Below, one piece after another: positions 52,528-63,678 of a stretch of 64,000 nucleotides of DNA. The stretch comes from Shinisaurus crocodilurus. Its lineage: Eukaryota > Chordata > Lepidosauria > Squamata > Shinisauridae. The notes beneath the pieces were generated by a model. The model searched no databases. It had not been told where the DNA came from and saw nothing but the letters and a program-made list of their open reading frames with translations. Made by a program: the position numbers and the translations under genes. The stretch is from positions 307,090,063-307,154,062 of the forward strand of contig CM037877.1 of assembly GCA_021292165.1 (NCBI GenBank), read 5' to 3'. The first letter of the stretch is position 1. Every line of letters starts with the position of its first letter.

Positions 52528-53240
52528 TGTGAAGGATCACCAACAGGATCCTCTGCGTGAGTTCGGCGCTTAACGGGTTAACCGGCTCTGAATTACAGCC
52601 CGTACGAGCGCTGGCAATCACCTACGAGGCTTTTGCACACAAGAGGAAACCGCAGCCCTTTAAATGTCCAAATAAGGCTTTTATTTGTTTACACAAAACA
52701 CAGAGCGGAACTAACAGCTTTCCAGGAATACTACAACAGCAACACAACCTTAGCTGACCCCTGGGTTTCTCAATGAACAGGCTTAGGCTAGTGGAGTGAA
52801 ACTAGTCAATTACCTCAGACCAAAGACTCTGCGTCTAGTCGATGTCAGCCTGGCTCTGGGTTGGCCGATTCGTGGATGAGAAAGGCGTACTCGGCTGCCG
52901 CTTGGAAGGTGGATCTGGCCCCGAAATACCCGTGGTTCCCAACAACCCTAAGTCCCGGAAGGGAGAGGGGTTTTCTACCCCTGAGTTCCCGCTCTCCCCG
53001 CCCTCCAGGTCAGGTGGGGGCTTATGCCTGCCCCTTCGTTCCAGGTGGGCTTATTCCTGCCCAGGAAGAAGGTGACGTACTAGCACTTTGCAGCTCTTTG
53101 AGACTGCCCTGATAGCTTGATGGTCCTTCCTTGGGTTTGTGGATCTCCACCGAGACTCTCCTTTGTTGGGGATGATGGTCTGTCTGCTACTTCTCCGATG
53201 ACTTCATCCCCCCTTCCTTGCCCCCTCCCTTGGGCGAAAA

Positions 53241-53289
<49 letters not shown>

Positions 53290-53311
53290 CCTGTGTAGGG
53301 CTTTCTCCACA
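52528..53311 (-). mobile_element. Solo LTR, copy 3
   Basis: TGTGAAGGATC...CTTTCTCCACA, 784 bp, with an exact 5-bp duplication gttac (52523-52527, 53312-53316). AATAAA on the minus strand at 52680-52685. A (TG)n of about 43 bp (53245-53287) sits next to the U3 end, as in copy 1. Same family and orientation as the LTRs at 22.2 and 49.8 kb. No coding part. Confidence 0.92.
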
Positions 53312-53316
53312 GTTAC

Positions 53317-53728
53317 CTTTTATGCCACTGTATCTGGGTGTGTGGATGTTCTCAAACAGAGCAGCGCATGTCCTGCAGCTGCGCATGAAAAGCTGTGGGC
53401 TGGAATGAAGTAGCTGCTGCTGTGACCACCACCCCATCCTTGCGTGCATCTCATCGCCTCTGGTGCAGCCAGCCAGCAACAGGACCACCTCCTGGCTACT
53501 CGGCATTCCTGGAACTGAGCAGCACGTCCACTTTCAGAGTCCCAGCTCAGGGGCCCAGAGAATGAGCAGCACCACATGTTACCGCACCGGTTTTTATTCT
53601 GTGAGTTTTACCATTGCACACCGCCTTGGGAGGTGGCCAAGAAATACTTTAAATAAATAAATCCATGCGCCTCGCTTCTCTCCTGGTGTGGTCGTGGGTC
53701 AGTCCCTGAGTCTCAGCATCTACAAACC
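53317..53728. other. Unassigned DNA with a LINE tail
   Basis: 53590-53662 (attgcacaccgccttggga...aataaataaa) is a LINE terminus. The rest is unique. Confidence 0.4.
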
Positions 53729-54411
53729 CAGGGCCGGATTAACATAGGGGCGATTGGAGCGGCAGCTCCAGGCCCATAACAGACAAAAGGCCCACAATAT
53801 AGGGACGCGCGGCACGATTTGAGTTAGCTCTGATCGTTATCATTCAGCATAATTAATGATTTTTTCAAGATTAGAAAGGTGTTCTAAGCACATCTGCATT
53901 ACAGGCTTGAGGCAAGACCTAGCAAGAACTGTTGTTCTCAAATTAGCATTTCGGTAAGTTTTTGCATTTCAATCACTGTTACTACATTTCTTTGAAGCAC
54001 ATGGGGGGCTTGCTAGGGTCTGTAATATTCAGATTTAGAAGGGACCTCTCTCTCCAGCCTCAAGCAAAAGATCTTTCTGATTCGCAGCTCAATTGTTCAA
54101 ATGCTAGTTTAACAAAAAAACAAAAACGAAAACGAAACAAAGCAACAAGAACAATACAATTATTCTTGGTCAAGCAAAGCTTCCTGGCTTTTTGTTGTGG
54201 CTGCTTTTTCTTTTTTAATAAATAAATTTGGGGGAAATTGGGAAGACCCTTACTGATGAGCTGCAGGAGTTTTTGAGTTTTGGCACTTTAATGGTAATTA
54301 AAATATTTAATTTGTTTTAATATAAAATTGCATCTTCATTTTATTTATTTCCATAAAAAGGCCCACCAAAATCCTCAGCACCAGGCCCATAATGCTCGTA
54401 ATCCGGCCCTG
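53729..54411. mobile_element. hAT, CAGGGCCGGATTA type, 683 bp
   Basis: Left end cagggccggattaacatagg, right end ctcgtaatccggccctg; exact 8-bp duplication tacaaacc at 53721-53728 and 54412-54419. Subterminal aggcccataa occurs on both sides. The interior is AT-rich without a transposase. Confidence 0.95.
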
Positions 54412-54419
54412 TACAAACC

Positions 54420-56189
54420 CCTCCCCTCGGCAAGAGAGAAGGCACAGGCTCCAGCCAGGGAGCTCTGCCCCTCGCCTGCTTCTGCCCACCAGCTTCTTGG
54501 CCTCCAAATTGCTCTGCTGACGTTTGTTTGTTAAACAAGCAAACAAACCCGTTCGCTTTGTTTTGTTAGCTTGCTTTGAAATGTATACATTGTTTTGAAA
54601 TGTATGAGCTGCTTTTTGGCCAGTCCCCCAGTGCTGTGTGCAGGCCTTTAAAAAAGTGCATTCAAAGATCATAAACAAAGGCAGCAACGGTTAAAAGAAA
54701 TTAATATTTCAGGGGATCAAACAGCCAATCTGGATTAGCTGGGGTGGAAGGATCTCCCGTGAAAAAGGCTCTCAGGTGACAGGTGAGAGCTTAGAGGGGA
54801 GGCGGCCAAGCTAGCTCTGGGCACCTAGTCTCATTGGAACCACGACCAAAACGCCTGGCCAAGAAGCCTTTTTCTTTGGTGAACAGCTGCTTCGAGCTCC
54901 TTGGGTCAGTTCTCGTGATACACTTCTTGGCAATCATTTCTAGGGTTGTTGTCTAGCCCCCTTCAGATCTAGAGCCCTCTCTTCCTCCTGGCTGTGTTTG
55001 TTTGCCTGGAGGGGGGAAGAGGTATGTTGGATTCCCAAGTGGCAGCCAGCGATGGGAGCGGCCGGCAATTGCCAGGGGTCAACAGGAAAGGCACACAACA
55101 CACACCATCACCAGGCAGGCGGCAACGGGACAAGCTGGGAGGAAACTCTAGAGAAACAGACATGCTTTCTTCTGAACGCTCACTGCAGAAGTGCATGAAT
55201 CCTGGGCTGAGTCCAACAACCAAAGCCCTGCAGAGTTTGCCCATCACTAGCCTGATTTATACTCTGGCTAAGCATGAATTGACCCCTAGCGGTCCCTGGA
55301 AGCCTGGTGAGTCCCGGTATTGTGGCCGTGTTTTGGAGGAGCCTTCCCCATTCTGGTGACCTCCAGATGGTTTGGCTGCAATGCCCAGAACTCGGGCAGC
55401 CCACAGCTCTTTCTTCCTCTCTGGATCCGAATCTAAATGGCAAAACTGGTTCTGTGCTGGTTCTTTGCACCTTCCCACTACCCAGAGGGTGTCGCCTTCC
55501 CAAACTCCAATGGACCAGCTGGGGAGGGGATGCCAGCTATCCTGCCAGGTGACACTTTATGCAAAACCACAGTGACAGCCAGAGTGGCAGGAGTCCAGGT
55601 GGGCAAACTCACAAAGCATCTCATGCCGTCGGAGAGGCTCTGCAGTTTTGCCCTGCGGTTCGGCCTCTCACTTCAAGAGCCATAAGCAAGACTGTAAAAT
55701 AAGTTGCCATTTCTCTCCGCACCGCATGTCTTTGGTGCAGCCATACATTTGCTGCCTATGGGGGCCCGTGTGTGTGTGTGTGTGTGTCGCAGCTTGAAGA
55801 GTGCAAAGAGATCTCTCTCTACTCTCCCTTGACCACTGACATCTCAAGAAACATCTAAGGCTTTGATCCAACTACACTCGGCTCCATTTAATTCCCGCTG
55901 AAATCAGTGCAGCAAGTTACTGGTACGTCTGAACCCACTTAAGCAGTTCCATGGCTCTGAATGGGGCTCCTGCTGGATAGCTGACTTCAACTGGGGCGAG
56001 GCGCTCGCCTTTAAGGTGCCCAAAGATTCTTTGTCAGCTTTACTGCAAGGCCTTAGTAGGCTGCCCCAGCTGGCTGCTGAGGACACGCCCCGTTCCTTGT
56101 GTCCTTCGCCTCTGGCTCCGGGCCAGGATGTCAGATTTCAGGGAGAGCAGGATGGTCTGCAAGTCTAAAACGCACTTAGTTACATGCCT
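54420..56189. other. Mostly unique DNA
   Basis: 54540-54720 is repeat-free and AT-moderate. 55335-55400 is half a CAGCCTTCCCC hAT. (TG)n at 55769-55787. No exon or RNA gene recognised. Confidence 0.4.
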
Positions 56190-56510
56190 TAATCATAGAA
56201 TCATAGAATCATAGAAAAGTAGAGTTGGAAGGGGCCTACAAGGCCATTGAGTCCAACCCCCTGCTCAATGCAGGAATCCAGGTCAAAGCATCCCCGACAG
56301 ATGGCTGTCCAGCCACACCTTGAATGCCTCCAGACTGGGAGAGCCCACGACCTCCCTAGGTAGTTGGTTCCATTGTCTTATTGCTCTGACAGTCAGGAAA
56401 TTTTTCCTGATGTTTAGGTGGAATCTAGGTTCCTGTAACTTGAGCCCATTATTCCGTGTCCTGCAAACTGGGATGGTCGAGAAAAGAAGCAGTTGTTTTT
56501 TCAAAACACT
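56190..56510 (-). mobile_element. CR1-type LINE 3' end
   Basis: Minus frame [37 protein letters not shown] and LEAFKVWLDSHLSGML is followed by the 3' UTR and the repeated tcatagaa tail at 56190. Nearly identical in protein to 63262-63678. Confidence 0.9.
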
Positions 56511-56604
56511 AACTGTTGAATGACTCGCATTACAGCACGGGTGGGGAACCCCTGGCCAGTGAGGCCTGCCCACCCAGCCCCCAGATGCCTCTGTGCCACC
56601 CCTA

Positions 56605-56634
56605 TCATCATCATCATCATCATCATCATCATCT
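56605..56634. repeat. (ATC)n microsatellite
   Basis: Ten units directly before the L2-like fragment at 56632. Confidence 0.93.
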
Positions 56635-56912
56635 CAAGGAGCGCCTCCAGCGACATCAAGTAGGCCGCTCAACAAGATCTGCCACGGACGGCCTTCTCCC
56701 TGTCCCATCAGCCAGAGAAACCAGGCTGGTGGGGGACTAGGAGGAGGGCCTTTTCTGTGGCAGCCCCCAATTTATAGATCTCTCTTCCCAGTGACCTCCG
56801 TCATGCCCCTTCCTTGATTAGCTTCCGCAGTGCATTAAAAACGTGGCTTTTCAGGTGGGAATATGGGGTGGGTTAGGATTTTTAAGTTTTGTTCTGTTTT
56901 TAATTGTGTTTT

Positions 56913-56956
<44 letters not shown>

Positions 56957-57067
56957 CCCCCCCCCCCCTCTTGTATTTTATTGGATTGTAAATCGCTCAG
57001 AGTGGCCGGATGTCTGGCCAGATGGGCGATTCATAAATATGATAAATAAATAAATAAATAAATAAAT

Positions 57068-57068
<1 letters not shown>
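56632..57068 (+). mobile_element. L2-like LINE 3' end
   Basis: [17 protein letters not shown] then a frameshifted continuation. The 3' UTR has a (TG)n at 56918-56954, then ccagatgggcgattcataaa and an (ATAA)n tail. Same family as 23.8-24.4 and 42.8-43.2 kb. Confidence 0.83.

Positions 57069-57069
<1 letters not shown>

Positions 57070-57127
<58 letters not shown>
57070..57127. repeat. (ATC)n microsatellite, about 58 bp
   Basis: About 19 units between two oppositely oriented L2-like 3' ends. The same unit occurs at 56605-56634. Confidence 0.95.
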
Positions 57128-57130
<3 letters not shown>

Positions 57131-57340
57131 TATTTCTGTATGGCCCAATAGCCAAAGCTCTCTGGGCGGCTTGCAAAAGACTTAAACCCTAAAAATACAG
57201 TATAAATCATCATATACGTAAATACCCTTTCCAAAAGCAGTTTAAAACCCTCTGCATCCACCGCACAGAGGGGCAGCTTCTGGAGGCCCGGTCTGGTTCT
57301 GGCAATGGCTGCTTGAGAAGCAGGGGTGTCAGGCCCGGGG
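57128..57340 (-). mobile_element. L2-like LINE 3' fragment
   Basis: tatggcccaatagccaaagc, ttgcaaaagacttaaaccc, as at 18.1 kb, in reverse orientation. Confidence 0.65.
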
Positions 57341-57606
57341 TGGACAGCTAGTCTAGAAACAGCCTGCAGAGGACCGCAGCCTCTGTGAGGGGAGGAAGCT
57401 CCCTGGGCTCAGGCGGCGGGGGGGAAAGCCAGCCAGCCTGTGCATAGGAGGAGCGGGGGTTGGTGGATCCCCAAATGGCTGCGGAAGTGGAAGCTGGGGG
57501 CACAGGAGAAGGAGGGGCCAGGCAGCAGGAAGGCGCTCCCTTCAGTGGACCCCGCAGGCCAGGAGGCAAGCGGCCCGGCCCGGCCCGGCCAGCTTGCAGG
57601 AGGTAC

Positions 57607-58149
57607 CAGGGATGTTGAAGAGTCCTTGGTCTCGAGTCACGAGTCGAGTCACGAGTCTTTGGACCCGAGTCTCGAGTCCGAGTCCGAGGTCCAAAATGGT
57701 GACTCACGAGTCACGAGTCACGAGTCACTCCCAAAGCTGACTCCACGAGTCCCTATTAAAATCAATGGGGGTTTTCCCCCAACAAAATAAGGCTACTTCA
57801 CACTCAGAGCAGCCACACAGAGTAATCTCAGGTCCTTCTTCCGCCTCTCCCAAGTACGCAACACATCCATCAAAATAAATCTTGACACACTGTTGGGGCT
57901 GCACTCCTGGTAGCCGTCCATAGTGGCCGAGCAGCAGCACACCTCGCTTCCACGCGCTCTTCGCCGGCAATCACGCTCCTCTCCACTCCTTCTGGCACAG
58001 CCCAGGGATGCTGAAGAGTCCTTGGTCTCGAGTCCCGAGTCGAGTCTCGAGTCCCATTAAAAATATTGGGACTCGAGTCCGAGTTGAGTCAGAGGAGGGA
58101 CTCAGTCCGACTCACGAGTCGAGTCCTCGAGTCCGAGTCCCCATCCCTG
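57607..58149. mobile_element. hAT-like element saturated with GAGTC motifs, 543 bp
   Basis: Starts cagggatgttgaagagtcc, ends gagtccccatccctg, with an exact 8-bp duplication ggaggtac at 57599-57606 and 58150-58157. 57625-57745 and 58015-58140 are almost entirely GAGTC, CGAGTC and CACGAGTC in both orientations. The left end is repeated internally at 58003 (cagggatgctgaagagtcc). The middle 57750-58000 is ordinary DNA without a recognised frame. Confidence 0.88.
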
Positions 58150-58157
58150 GGAGGTAC

Positions 58158-58985
58158 CAGGGTGTGGCTCGCAACTTCCTCCTCCTGCAGCGTGATCCCA
58201 GGGCTGCAGTGAGACCCGTGCTGGCACGGTCTCTGTTCAGCCCAAGAAGAGGGAGCCCAGCAGCTCGGGATGCTCCGTAACTACTAGGTATTTTGGGCCC
58301 ACTACTGTTGGGAGCCCTTGTTCTGTGGTGGGTCTATCTGGGCTCAAATGTCCACTCGGCCAGGAAGCTCACGGAGTGAGCGTGGCCCAGTCACCCAGCC
58401 GGGGTCATTCTAGGGGTAAAATGGGGTAACACAACCCCAGGCGTGCCACCCTGAGCTCCTTGGCCGTGACATTTAAGCGATGAAGTTGGAGGAACAGCAG
58501 GAGGCAAATGGGTTGTTGTTCCTGCAGCACTTTGGCATCTTCCCCTCTTGATCCTGAAAAGTCCGCAGGTTTGTCCGGATAAAGAAAGACAGAGATCAGG
58601 TGAGCAGGGCTACTTCCGTATTTATCCTGTCCGACATCCTGGGTCTATTCTTCAAAGTCCTTCCTAAAAGCCTGCCTTCCCTCGCAATGTTATCTTTACA
58701 CTCAAAAATGACTGTGATGTGATCCTTACATGCACACTTACCTGGAGTAAGTCACATGGAATTTTGCGGGACTTGCTTCTCACTGGGCTGTTACTCTCAT
58801 TTTTTTGATAGGTTTGGAGCCTCTGAGCTCTGTGGAAAACCCAGAAAGAAATCCACTATCCACTTCAGGCTGGATATGAAGCAAAACAAAAGGGGAAGGT
58901 GGGAGAGAAAGGACATTGGTGGGCGGCTTTCAGTAGTCTTAAGATGGAGTGGGAAAGATGTTTTGCAGGCTTAATTAGGTTAGAC
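58158..58985. other. Mostly unassigned DNA
   Basis: 58354-58480 may be an old Sauria SINE in plus orientation (aagctcacggagtgagcg, tggcccagtcacccagc). Nothing else. Confidence 0.4.
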
Positions 58986-59082
58986 CAGCCTCCCCCAACT
59001 TGGCACTCACCAATGTGTTGGACTACAATGCCCAGCACCCCCTAGTCGAGCACATCTGGAGGGCTCCAGGTTGGGGGAGGCG
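58986..59082. mobile_element. hAT MITE, CAGCCTTCCCC family, shortened
   Basis: cagcctcccccaacttggca and ctccaggttgggggaggcgg, with tgtgttggactacaatgcc inside. Duplication not clear. Confidence 0.72.
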
Positions 59083-59744
59083 GGGTTCGCACATTCCTGG
59101 GGCAAAAAATAAAATAAAAATTAAATTGAAAGACCCAGTAAAAAGTCAATCTGTGAACTGAAATGCTGGGAGCTGACAAACCCCACAGAAGCTGAACCAA
59201 TCCAGAGCAGTAAAAGATGGGGGGGGGGGGGAGTCCTCTTTTTGTACTGGCAAGACACGACCAGCAGAGGGCAGCACACACAAGTGCTCCCTCCAGCAGC
59301 TCAGAGAAATTCTACCTTTGCTCAAATTCAGCTCTGCAAAGCAAATTGCAGCAGGGTGTCCCCAAAGCCAGAGGGGTTTGAAACTCATCATTTCAGAGTC
59401 AGATAAAGTGGATATGTGGCAGACCCTGTTGCCCTTGGTATGTGCACACCTTCTGTGGGGAGGGGCACATCAGGGCCACCCTCCCTCATGCTCAGGGTAA
59501 TGAGTGGAGGACACACAGGTAAGTAATGTTTCATTATTTCTTAGGCCACCAGTCACGTCACGAGAGCCTCTCTCAGGTAAGTTCTAATCACGGTACAGAG
59601 CCCCTAATTTCTCAGGGCTCCAAGCTGAGGCCAACGTTTATATATTTAATGTATTTATTAAATTTATTACATTTATATTCTGCCTTGCCACTAAAAAATA
59701 TAAGAAATAAACAGCAGCTGCCTGTAGAACCTACTTCAGCAAAC
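59083..59744. other. Unassigned DNA with a LINE tail
   Basis: 59640-59712 is a TTTA-rich reverse LINE terminus. G run at 59219-59232. No gene. Confidence 0.4.
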
Positions 59745-59838
59745 ATAAGACCATCAGAAGAGTCCTGCTGGATCAGACCAAGGGTCCACCTAGTCCAGCA
59801 TTCTGTTCACACAGTGGCAAACCAGCTGCCCCAAGGAC

Positions 59839-60602
59839 CTTCCCCCGAGCACGCGCAGCTGTGGGCGGGGAGAAACTTTGCGGACGTGGGGGAGGAGAGT
59901 CGAGGCTTACCTGTTTACGCAGGTAATTAGCTAGCATGGGGGCGGGGCTACAGGAGCCAATATTAGGCCCGGCAGCCCCAACCCACACCCTCTTTGTTCT
60001 TCGCAGCTCCCTCCCTCCTGCCCTGTATACAGTATGGGCTCCTCTGGTCGCCGTTAAGGGGCCGAGTAGGAATTTTGGTTCATCCCTTTTAGAGGGATGA
60101 GTGCGTTTCGCCTACTCCATACTGCAGCAGGGTTGGGGGGTGTTTGTAATCAATGCATAGCGAGTCAAATTTGGTCACATTTGGATAGTAGGCAGGTAAG
60201 TGCGGGTTAGGGCATTGATAGGGTGAGGTGAGCATCCTTGGCACCATTCAGGTGACAGGCGGTTTCAGGAGGCCTCAGATTGATGGGCCAGTAGGCTCAG
60301 TCAGCTGAGGATCAGGAACGCCTGTGATGCCTTTGTGCTCGCCAAGCTTGTTGTCGTGAGACTCCGAGAGGGGGCGACGCAGCAAAGGCTCCCAACACTA
60401 GAAAGTGGGAAATGGGGCGGCGGCGGATCCAACGCCACCTCCCGGTTTTGGATGCTCCGCCCAATTGGACAATTGAGTGGCCTAGGAGGCCAGATTAGAA
60501 TAACCCGCACTCCATCCCTTTGCAGTTCATTGTATGCAAATAAATGTGGCCCAGTTAAATACCAAACAGGTGTCTCGGCTCGTCATTTCCCCCCTTACGT
60601 TC
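59839..60602 (+). mobile_element. Insert of about 760 bp splitting CR1, LTR-like, unidentified
   Basis: The CR1 3' UTR stops after accagctgcc and resumes at tggaaagtccacaagcagg. The DNA between begins near tgccccaagg and ends near gttcgca. It has an AATAAA (near 60538) close to its right end and GC-rich upstream sequence. This suggests a solo LTR in plus orientation, but a target duplication is not certain. It is unlike the other three LTRs. Confidence 0.5.
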
Positions 60603-61144
60603 GCAATGGAAAGTCCACAAGCAGGACACGAGTGCGACAGCACCCTCCTGCCCATGTTCCCCAGCAACTGGTGTACACAGGCAGACTGCCTCTGATACTG
60701 GAGGTAGGATTTAGCCATCAGGACTAGTAGCCACTGATAGCCTGATCCTCCATGAATTTATCCATTCCCCTTTTAAAGCCATCCAAAGTGGTGGCCATCA
60801 TTACATCTTGTGGAAGTGAATTCCATAGTTTGCCTATGCGCTGTGTGAAGAAGTCAGTCCTTTTATCTGTCCTGAATATTCCACCAATCAGCTTCATGGG
60901 ATGACCCCATTGGCTTCTAGCATTATGAGAGAGGGAGAAAAATGTCTCCCTGTCCACTTTCTCCACACCACGGATAATTTTGTACACCTCTACCATGTCT
61001 CCCCTCACTCACTCTAAACCAAACAATCCCAGCTTCTGAAACTTTTCTTCATACAGGAGTTGCTCCAGCCCCTTGATCATTTTAGTTGCCCTTTTCTGCA
61101 CTTTTTCCTACTCTGCCATATCCTTTTTTAGGTGCGGTGACCGG

Positions 61145-61248
61145 ACTTGGATGGGAGACCCCTCCTCTAGTTTCCTGCACTGAGCAGGGGGTTGGACTCG
61201 ATGGCCTTGTAGCCACCCTTCCAACTCTATGATCTATGAAATCTATGA
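61145..61248 (+). repeat. 5S rRNA-derived SINE, 5'-truncated, nested in CR1, copy F
   Basis: Starts at box C (acttggatgggagacc) and ends tgatctatgaaatctatga. Removing it restores the CR1 text ggtgcggtgacc...actgtacacag, so both junctions are exact. The A box has been lost. Confidence 0.9.
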
Positions 61249-62139
61249 ACTGTACACAGTATTCCAAGTGTGGTCGCACCATGGATTTGTATAAGGGCAG
61301 TATGATACTGGCAGTTTTATTTTCAATCCCTGTCCTAATTATGCCTAACATGGAGTTTGCCTTTTTCACAGCTGCCGCACACTGGGTTGACATTTTCATT
61401 GCGCTGTCCACCACAGCCCCAAGATCTCCTTCTTGGTCAGTCACTGCTAGCTCAGATCCCATCAGCTGATTCCTGAAGTCGGGATTTTTCGCCCCAATGT
61501 GCATCACTTTACACTTGCTTACACTGAACCCCGTTTGCCATTCTGATGCCCCTTCTCCCAGTTTCGAGTGATCCTTTTGGAGCTCCTCACAATTTCTATT
61601 TGTTCTAACCACCCTAAATAACGTGGTGTCACCAGCAAACTTGGCCACTTCACTGCTCACTCCTGATTCCAGATCATTTATGAATAAGTTGAAAAGCACT
61701 GGTCCCAATGCAGATCCCTGTGGGACCCCACTGTTTACATTCCTCCATTGGGAGAATTTACCATTTATTCCTACTCTTCAGCTTCCTGTCAACTTGAAAG
61801 CCAAAAGCCCGTCGGAATAAAATTGTTAAATTGTTAAAAAAGCACTAAATTTTCTCAGGAGCCTTTGGTGAGAGACCTTTTCAAAATCCTTTTGGAAGTC
61901 CTAGTAAACAATGTCTACCAGGTCACACCTGTACACATGTTTATGGACACTCTCAAATGACTCTAAAAGGTTAGTGGGACATTATTTACCTTTGCAGAAG
62001 CCATGTTGATTATTTTTCAGCAGGGCTTGTCCTTCTATAGGCTTACTAATTTTATCTTTAATAATGCTTTTCACCAATTTACCCAGAACAAACATTAAGC
62101 TAACTGACCCAGAATTTCCTGGATTTCTAGCAGCTCCTG

Positions 62140-62875
62140 ATATCTACCTTTCCTCACTGCTCACAGATACCTACATCACCCGCTGGATAAGAGAGATGGA
62201 GAAGTTGTTACATAGGCTAGGCTTCTCTGTGGAAGTTGTGGGCAATTATGGGCTTCAGAAGGCCCAATTTCTTGTTGTTCAAAGATTAATAGACCTAGAT
62301 CTATAACATTTGAGAACTGCTGCTAATAAATCTTGCTCTCCATTAGTCTATATTAATTGTAATAATTGTAATAATTATAGTATCACTGCAGCCCCATATC
62401 TGTACACACTAACTATTCTAAAGTACAGAAGAGCATTTACGGTCACTCGCTTTAATGTGCTGCCATCAGCACTATTACAGGGATGATTTAGTAGGAGTCC
62501 AGTTAATGAACAGAGATGTCTCTGTGGTGCTGGAATAGTAGAATCGGTTGAACATGTTCTCCTGTATTGTATTTTTTTACACGGACGTCGGAATGCAGAG
62601 AGAAGTTAATTTCCCCACTATTAACAGGCTTTTCCAGAAGTAACTCAACCACCTTGGTATCAATTTGTTTAAGGGATGTTTCTTCTTATGTCACTGGAAG
62701 GGTTGCCAGATTTTTGATGATTTTAATGCAAACTGGGGGGGGGGGATGTTATCCTCTTGAGAGAAGAAACCCTATCAACTGTATTCTGTTGTTATAATAG
62801 TTTTAATGGTCTTCTTTATGTTTTACATCAGTTTTGCTGGTCTGTGACTGTAATAAATGGAAATGAATGAATGAA
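62140..62875 (+). mobile_element. Non-LTR retrotransposon C-terminal part, family unresolved
   Basis: Broken but collinear frame: YITRWIREMEKLLHRLGFSVEV, LVVQRLIDLDL, AFTVTRFNVLPSALLQG, LCGAGIVESVEHVLLYC. The 3' UTR ends ctggtctgtgactgtaataa and an (AATG)n tail. The paralogue at 51.9-52.3 kb ends ggtctatgaccttaataa, so both share a 3' terminus. Confidence 0.6.
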
Positions 62876-63261
62876 TGAATTTCCTCGATCTCTTTTTTAA
62901 AGATTAAGGCTGCCCTGAAGACCTGCTGCAACTCAGCCAGCATTTTGGGCTTCTCCAGGGAGGGAGGTAAGCTGGTGACCTCCACCTGCAGCCAGCTTTT
63001 CCCCCTCCCTGGTGGTTCCCTGCTGGACTGGGGTCCTGCCTCTGCAGCAGCCAGGAGGAGCTGCCCCCTGGACTGATTGGGGAGTGGTCCCAGGTGCCCC
63101 AGCAGAGCCAACATCTTCATCTGCCGGCCTGCGGAGGGGGGCGTCGTCGTCCCTGGCGGCGAGGTCCCCGAGGGGGACGATGCCAAGGGGGTCGCCCCTT
63201 TGGGGGAGCCACTTGGGGGTGGCACGAGGGCGAGGGCCTATCCCCCTGTCTATCCCCTTGG
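62876..63261. other. Unassigned GC-rich DNA
   Basis: A 140-codon minus frame over 62803-63225 reads [36 protein letters not shown] and EKPKMLAELQQVF. It could be a decayed retroelement first frame, but I recognise no domain. Confidence 0.3.
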
Positions 63262-63678
63262 AAACAAGGCCCTATGAGGAGAGACTGAAAGAACTGGGCA
63301 TGTTTAGCCTTCAGAAGAGGAGACTGAGGGGAGATATGATCGCACTCTTCCAGTATTTGAAGGGATGTCACACAGAGGAGGGCCAGGATCTCTTCTCGAT
63401 CATCCCAGTTTGCAGGACACGGAATAATGGGCTCAAGTTACAGGAACCTAGATTCCACCTAAACATCAGGAAAAATTTCCTGACTGTCAGAGCAATAAGA
63501 CAATGGAACCAACTACCTAGGGAGGTGGTGGGCTCTCCCACTCTGGAGGCATTCAAGGTGCAGCTGGACAGACATCTGTCAGGGATGCTTTGACCTGGAT
63601 TCCTGCATTGAGCAGGGGGTTGGACTCGATGGCCTTGTAGGCCCCCTTCTACTTTTCTATGATTCTATGATTCTATGA
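63262..63678 (+). mobile_element. CR1-type LINE 3' end
   Basis: [64 protein letters not shown] and LDRHLSGML in an unbroken frame, then the 3' UTR with ggttggactcgatggccttg and an attctatg tail. Well preserved, hence relatively young. Confidence 0.92.

Larger units (their letters stand above)
59745..62135 (-). mobile_element. CR1-type LINE, longest copy, interrupted twice
   Basis: Minus strand, 3' end at 59745 (plus agaagagtcctgctggatca), split by an insert at 59839-60602. It resumes with the 3' UTR and WNSLPQDVMMATTLDGFKRGMDK (60.7-61.0 kb), is broken again by a 5S SINE (61145-61248), then gives the reverse transcriptase: GPVLFNLFINDLESGVSSEVAKF, KCKVMHIGAKNP, DLGAVVDSAMKMSTQCAAAVKKANSML and [15 protein letters not shown]. 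The catalytic motif reads FAGDT (61625-61639) where family members have FADD, so the copy is dead. Further N-terminal reverse-transcriptase sequence extends to about 62135 in broken frames. Confidence 0.9.

Noticed and set aside
53080..53311. Histidine/threonine-rich frame with a THTHTH repeat
   Set aside because: Translation of the (TG)n inside the solo LTR.
56843..57049. Small frames rich in Val/Cys through the (TG)n
   Set aside because: They are translations of a microsatellite in an L2-like 3' UTR.
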